From GCA-2719315 sp964448645 (GTDB lineage Bacteria; Bacteroidota; Bacteroidia; Flavobacteriales; Flavobacteriaceae), in the NCBI GenBank assembly GCA_964448645.1, contig CAYUZY010000011.1, positions 1-28,131 of the forward strand: 28,131 bases of DNA, written 5' to 3'. Under the pieces are notes generated by a model that saw only the letters and a program-made list of their open reading frames with translations, did not search any database and had not been told where the DNA came from. Numbering within the stretch: position 1 is the stretch's first letter; every line of letters begins with the position of its first letter. Position numbers and translations under genes: made by a program. Of this stretch, positions 25,218 to 28,131 are shown one piece after another.

Positions 25218-25587
25218 CAAAAGCTAGTTTTTCAAACTGATCATCTGTAAATTTAACTTTATTAATAAATTTTGCATCAGACATTTTATCTAAAGGAATT
25301 AAATGAACATGAACGTGTGGAATTTCAAGGCCAATAACACTTAACCCTATTCTATTACAAGGAACAACTTTTTTAATTGCAAAAGCCACACGTCTAGAAA
25401 ATTTCATTAATTCTAAATAATCCTCTTCTGATAAATCAAAAATTTTATCTACTTCCTTTTTTAAAACACAAAGTGTATGTCCTTTTGAATTGGGTTTAAT
25501 ATCGAGAAATGCAAAACAATTTTCATCTTCTGCTATTTTAAAGCAAGGTATTTCTCCATTAATAATTTTAGTAAAAATAGAAGGCAA
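25195..25587 (-). CDS. HIT family nucleotide-binding hydrolase
   Basis: The 130-residue protein has the histidine triad HVHVHLIPL (His91, His93, His95) that gives the superfamily its name; the middle histidine is the nucleophile in HIT hydrolases. The N-terminal IFTKIINGEIPCFKIAED and FLDIKPNSKGHTLCVLK segments are typical of the Hint/bis-tetraphosphatase-like bacterial branch. These enzymes cleave phosphoramidates or dinucleoside polyphosphates; the exact substrate cannot be read from sequence. Length is normal. It starts one base after the greA stop, so it is the second gene of a greA-HIT operon, an arrangement typical of Flavobacteriia as far as I know. Confidence 0.93.
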   Translation of the reverse strand: MPSIFTKIINGEIPCFKIAEDENCFAFLDIKPNSKGHTLCVLKKEVDKIFDLSEEDYLELMKFSRRVAFAIKKVVPCNRIGLSVIGLEIPHVHVHLIPLDKMSDAKFINKVKFTDDQFEKLAFEINKNFR

Positions 25588-25588
25588 C

Positions 25589-26065
25589 TTAATCTCTTGT
25601 TATCTTATTAATTTTCAATTTTATAATTCCATTTGGAACTTGAATTTCAGCAATTTCTCCTTCTTTTTTACCTAATAATCCTTTTCCTATAGGAGATTCG
25701 ACAGAAATTTTACCAACTTTTAAATCAGCTTCAGTTTCTGCAACTAATTTATAGTTCATTACTAATCCGTTTGATTCATTTTTAACTTCAACCGAAGAAT
25801 AAACTAAAACTTTGGAAGTATCTAGCTCAGATTCATCAATTAATCTTGCATTTGCTAAAGTATTTTCTAACTTAGATATTTGTAGCTCAAGCATACCTTG
25901 CGCTTCCTTAGCTGCATCATATTCAGCATTTTCACTTAAATCTCCTTTATCTCTAGCTTCAGCAATTGCATTAGATGCTTTTGGACGCTCAACATCCTTA
26001 AGATAATTTAAATCTTTCCTTAATTTTTTTAAACCTTCTTCTGTATAATAAGATACTTTACTCAT
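25589..26065 (-). CDS. greA: Transcription elongation factor GreA
   Basis: GreA rescues backtracked RNA polymerase by stimulating cleavage of the transcript 3' end. The 158-residue product has the family order: N-terminal coiled coil (about 1-75) with EGLKKLRKDLNYLKDVERP and ARDKGDLSENAEYDAAKEAQG, whose acidic tip inserts into the polymerase channel, followed by the FKBP-like C-terminal domain with ISVESPIGKGLLGKKEGE. The acidic tip residues (GDLSENAEYD) are intact. Length is normal. It is the first gene of the greA-HIT operon; a -7 box TATATTTG (minus strand, 26122-26129) lies 56 nt upstream. Confidence 0.97.
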   Translation of the reverse strand: MSKVSYYTEEGLKKLRKDLNYLKDVERPKASNAIAEARDKGDLSENAEYDAAKEAQGMLELQISKLENTLANARLIDESELDTSKVLVYSSVEVKNESNGLVMNYKLVAETEADLKVGKISVESPIGKGLLGKKEGEIAEIQVPNGIIKLKINKITRD

Positions 26066-26121
26066 TTTTTTTACGTTTTCTTATAAAAAGAAAAATCCTC
26101 CTGATTTTAAAGGTGGACTAA

Positions 26122-26129
26122 CAAATATA
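26122..26129 (-). promoter_or_regulatory. Bacteroidota -7 promoter box for greA-HIT
   Basis: The minus strand reads TATATTTG, an exact TAnnTTTG match, 56 nt before the greA ATG. No good -33 element is seen at the usual spacing. Confidence 0.35.
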
Positions 26130-26134
26130 ATTAA

Positions 26135-26593
26135 TTGACAACATTTATTAAAATATCTTCAATCAAAAGAAAAGTTTTGTTTTTTTTAATATTTATTTTG
26201 TTTAATTGTGAAAAAAATAAAATTGAAAGAAATCCATATCTAAATAATGTAAAAATTAATTATGAAATTAATTTAAACCTACCTGAATTCGATGCTTTAA
26301 GATATATTGGTGGTAGTAAAAAAATTTTAAATATTGGATTAAATGGAGTTATAATCTTTAATTTAAATAACAGCTCATATTTAGCATGGGAGGCATCCTG
26401 TTCTAATCATATTTTAAAAGACTGTTCAAAACTTAAAATAGAAGGAGTATTAGCTAAATGTAATTGTGAAAATTATCAATATAGTTTAGCTACTGGACAA
26501 TTAATTAACCCTGAAAAAAACTTAAAAAATCCATTTGGATTATTATACTATCAAACTAATTTATACAATAACATTTTAAGAATTAGTAATTAA
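26135..26593 (+). CDS. Rieske-like lipoprotein with altered cluster ligands
   Basis: The 152-residue product has a lipoprotein signal (KRKVLFFLIFILFNC, Cys25) and a C-terminal domain that lines up with Rieske proteins. The segment KCNCENYQYSLATG (108-121) matches the Rieske second-ligand loop CPWHG.QFDL.TG, but the His ligand position is Glu112 and the loop has an extra Cys111. The first-ligand loop is ASCSNH (Cys89, His92) with Cys97 following. A standard 2Fe-2S Rieske centre is thus unlikely as such. Similar Cys-rich Rieske-like lipoproteins occur widely in Bacteroidota without a known role. The start is a TTG at 26135, with no ATG before the signal. It is 14 nt upstream of the next gene and divergent from greA. 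Confidence 0.75.
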   Translation: MTTFIKISSIKRKVLFFLIFILFNCEKNKIERNPYLNNVKINYEINLNLPEFDALRYIGGSKKILNIGLNGVIIFNLNNSSYLAWEASCSNHILKDCSKLKIEGVLAKCNCENYQYSLATGQLINPEKNLKNPFGLLYYQTNLYNNILRISN

Positions 26594-26607
26594 ATTTAGA
26601 AAGATAA

Positions 26608-27362
26608 ATGCTTAAAAAAGTTACTATTTTATTATTTATTAATCAATTTATTTTCTCTCAACAACTAGACTTTGATTTTTATATTGGAGAAAAAAAAGAA
26701 ACTAAAAGCTTTTCTTTTAAATATATTCAACAAGGAATTTTAAATTTAGATTCTAATACAAATATTTCAGCTACAATTGAAGCTTTTAAATTAAGCTACA
26801 AACCAAAAAATAATTTTAATTCTTATTTGACTTTATTTCAACACGTACTTTTTTCTCAGGCAAAAAAGATTATAAATTAAATACATTGTCGAGTATTTTA
26901 AACCCCTTTGGAGGTAAATACAATATAAATATTCATAGTTTAATTCCCATAAAAGTTAAAGAAGATTTTAATTCAAGTTTAGGGATTAAAATTGGGAAGA
27001 AATTCATTGAAGCACAAGCAATTTACTTTCCGCTTGATAATAAGGCTTTTTTTGAAAACTATATAAATATTGGCTCATTAATTCAAAAAAAAATAATTGA
27101 TGACCCACTAAATAATACTAGTTTATTTTTTTGGAGTTATACAACCTTATTTTTAACGAAATCTTTAAAAAAAAATAGAAAAATATTTTTTGATAATGAA
27201 TTAAAATCATTATCCAAAGGTTATGGTTTCGAAATAGGTATCCAATATAATCGGTCAATGAAAATAATCCTTATTGGAAATAAAATTCTTGATACTATGA
27301 AAAAATCAAAATTGAATAAAATAGTTTTTCAACTTTCAATTTCGTATAGATTTTTAAAATAA
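26608..27362 (+). CDS. Exported outer-membrane-like protein split by a -1 frameshift
   Basis: Two open frames form one 251-residue protein. Frame one (26608-26880) has a signal peptide (MLKKVTILLFINQFIFSQ) and beta-strand-like sequence. It ends at a stop three codons after a GCA AAA AAG run (26860-26868). The downstream frame, shifted by -1, continues as DYKLNTLSSILNPFGGKYNI and ends with QLSISYRFLK, a pattern typical of a final barrel strand. Either one A is missing from the A6 run (26862-26867), through sequencing error or mutation, or the A AAA AAG heptamer, which is in the right frame, drives programmed -1 frameshifting. No strong stimulatory hairpin is visible. I do not recognise the family; an outer-membrane beta-barrel is the best guess. 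It follows the Rieske-like lipoprotein gene by 14 nt and is tail-to-tail with the TonB receptor gene. Confidence 0.65.
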
Positions 27363-27370
27363 AATTGAAA
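27334..27370. repeat. Inverted repeat spanning the convergent stops at 27354-27362
   Basis: TTTCAATTT (27334-27342) and AAATTGAAA (27362-27370) are perfect complements with a 19-nt loop that itself contains the palindrome ATTTTTAAAAT. It covers both stop codons of the convergent genes, so a weak bidirectional terminator is possible. Low GC makes the call uncertain. Confidence 0.3.
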
Positions 27371-28131
27371 TTCCTATTAAAAAATTTCTTTTAGCTTGAG
27401 GATAAAATCCAACTCCTTCAATAGTTTTAATTAAATTAGGATCAGACCATGAATCATCATAAGTATAAAAATATCCACTTGAAATATATTCCTTATTTAA
27501 AAAGTTATTTAACAAAAAAGAAAAACTAATTTTTTTTATAATCTTTAAAGGCTCAATTACATAAGAAAAATTTATGTCTGATATTAAATATGAAGGAAGT
27601 ATCGAAAGTTTTGAGTCAATATTTCCCATATATTGTTTTGACACATACTTAGATAATAAAATAAAATTTAATTTTTTTGAAATTTTATAATTTATCTGAC
27701 TAGATGAAATTAAATTTGGAGAAAATGACAAATTAGTTTTACCTAAACTTTGTAATATTCCATCTCTCTCAAAAAAATAATCAAGATTTTTATTTGAGCT
27801 TAGTGATAAATTAAAAATCCAAGACAAACTGTTATTTAATTTAATTGATGAGTCTACTTCTAATCCGACTCTTTTAGAATTCCCAACATTTTCTCTTATA
27901 GGCAAACCTAGATCGTCTATGGCACCAGTTAGAACAAGTTGATTAAAATATTGCATCCAATAAAAATTAGTTTTTATACTAATATTGTTATTAATATATC
28001 TCCATCCAAACTCAAAATCATGTAATGTTTCAGAAACAGGATTGCCATTTTTATAATCAGATCTGTTAGGTTCTCTTTTTGCTTTTGCATAAGAAAAATA
28101 TAAGTTATTTAAATCATTTATATTAAATGTA
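27354..28131 (-). CDS. TonB-dependent receptor (C-terminal part, runs off the window)
   Basis: The visible 258 codons are the C-terminal end of a TonB-dependent outer membrane receptor; the gene begins beyond the right edge. The reading frame continues upstream of the first internal ATG (27956) to the window edge. It contains YFSYAKAKREPNRSDYKNG, then ETLHDFEFGWRY and YWMQYFNQLVLTGAIDDLG, then NSKRVGLEVDSSIKL. These are characteristic barrel strands of flavobacterial receptors. The protein ends in NFLIGISILF with a C-terminal Phe, as expected for an outer membrane barrel recognised by the Bam machinery. The substrate cannot be read from this part. Its tail overlaps the neighbouring plus-strand gene by 9 nt. 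Confidence 0.92.
   Translation of the reverse strand, partial: TFNINDLNNLYFSYAKAKREPNRSDYKNGNPVSETLHDFEFGWRYINNNISIKTNFYWMQYFNQLVLTGAIDDLGLPIRENVGNSKRVGLEVDSSIKLNNSLSWIFNLSLSSNKNLDYFFERDGILQSLGKTNLSFSPNLISSSQINYKISKKLNFILLSKYVSKQYMGNIDSKLSILPSYLISDINFSYVIEPLKIIKKISFSFLLNNFLNKEYISSGYFYTYDDSWSDPNLIKTIEGVGFYPQAKRNFLIGISILF

Noticed and set aside
1..28131. CRISPR arrays, insertion sequences, phage genes, toxin-antitoxin pairs or defence systems.
   Set aside because: No spaced direct repeats, transposase or integrase motifs, or recognised defence domains were found.

Overview
The window looks like chromosome from a marine-type member of the Bacteroidota, most likely Flavobacteriia. It is strongly AT-rich and the genes are tightly packed. 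Genes start without recognisable Shine-Dalgarno sequences. Several genes are preceded by the Bacteroidota -7 box TAnnTTTG, often only 8-16 nt from the start codon. The protein families also fit: DUF3127, choice-of-anchor B lipoproteins, a Rieske-like lipoprotein, a flavobacterial-type lycopene cyclase and the order rplM-rpsI-rpsB-tsf. A 13-N run inside one gene shows that this is a draft assembly. I see no tRNA, rRNA, CRISPR array, insertion sequence or phage gene, and no gene-free stretch longer than about 120 bases.

Layout. 1-1020 (minus): start of the suf iron-sulfur operon, a SufA/IscA-type protein followed by sufB, which runs off the left edge. 1106-3702 (minus): two translationally coupled lipoproteins, both probable beta-propellers. 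3749-7832: thiL, a ZIP metal transporter, crtY and a polyprenyl diphosphate synthase; the last two supply carotenoid or retinal precursors. 7934-14507 (plus): a four-gene efflux operon of TetR regulator, TolC-type channel, lipoprotein adaptor and RND pump. The RND gene appears broken only because of the N run; removing all 13 Ns restores the frame. 14558-20225: aspS, a small membrane protein, a cold-shock protein, tadA (minus) and polA. 20325-22915 (plus): rplM-rpsI and rpsB-tsf, with candidate leader structures before rplM and rpsB. 22960-26065: tag, DUF3127, an orphan histidine kinase, and a greA-HIT pair (minus). 26135-28131: a Rieske-like lipoprotein, a frameshifted outer-membrane-like protein, and the C-terminal end of a TonB-dependent receptor (minus).

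Most genes are housekeeping: translation, tRNA modification, replication and repair, Fe-S assembly and thiamine. The accessory part is the envelope set (efflux system, lipoproteins, TonB receptor). I do not see a clear new defence or mobile system. The most useful leads are the rpsB leader with two mutually exclusive pairings, the gene split at an in-frame A AAA AAG heptamer, the SSB-like tail on the DUF3127 protein, the altered ligand set of the Rieske-like lipoprotein, and -7 boxes so close to start codons that many mRNAs would be almost leaderless.
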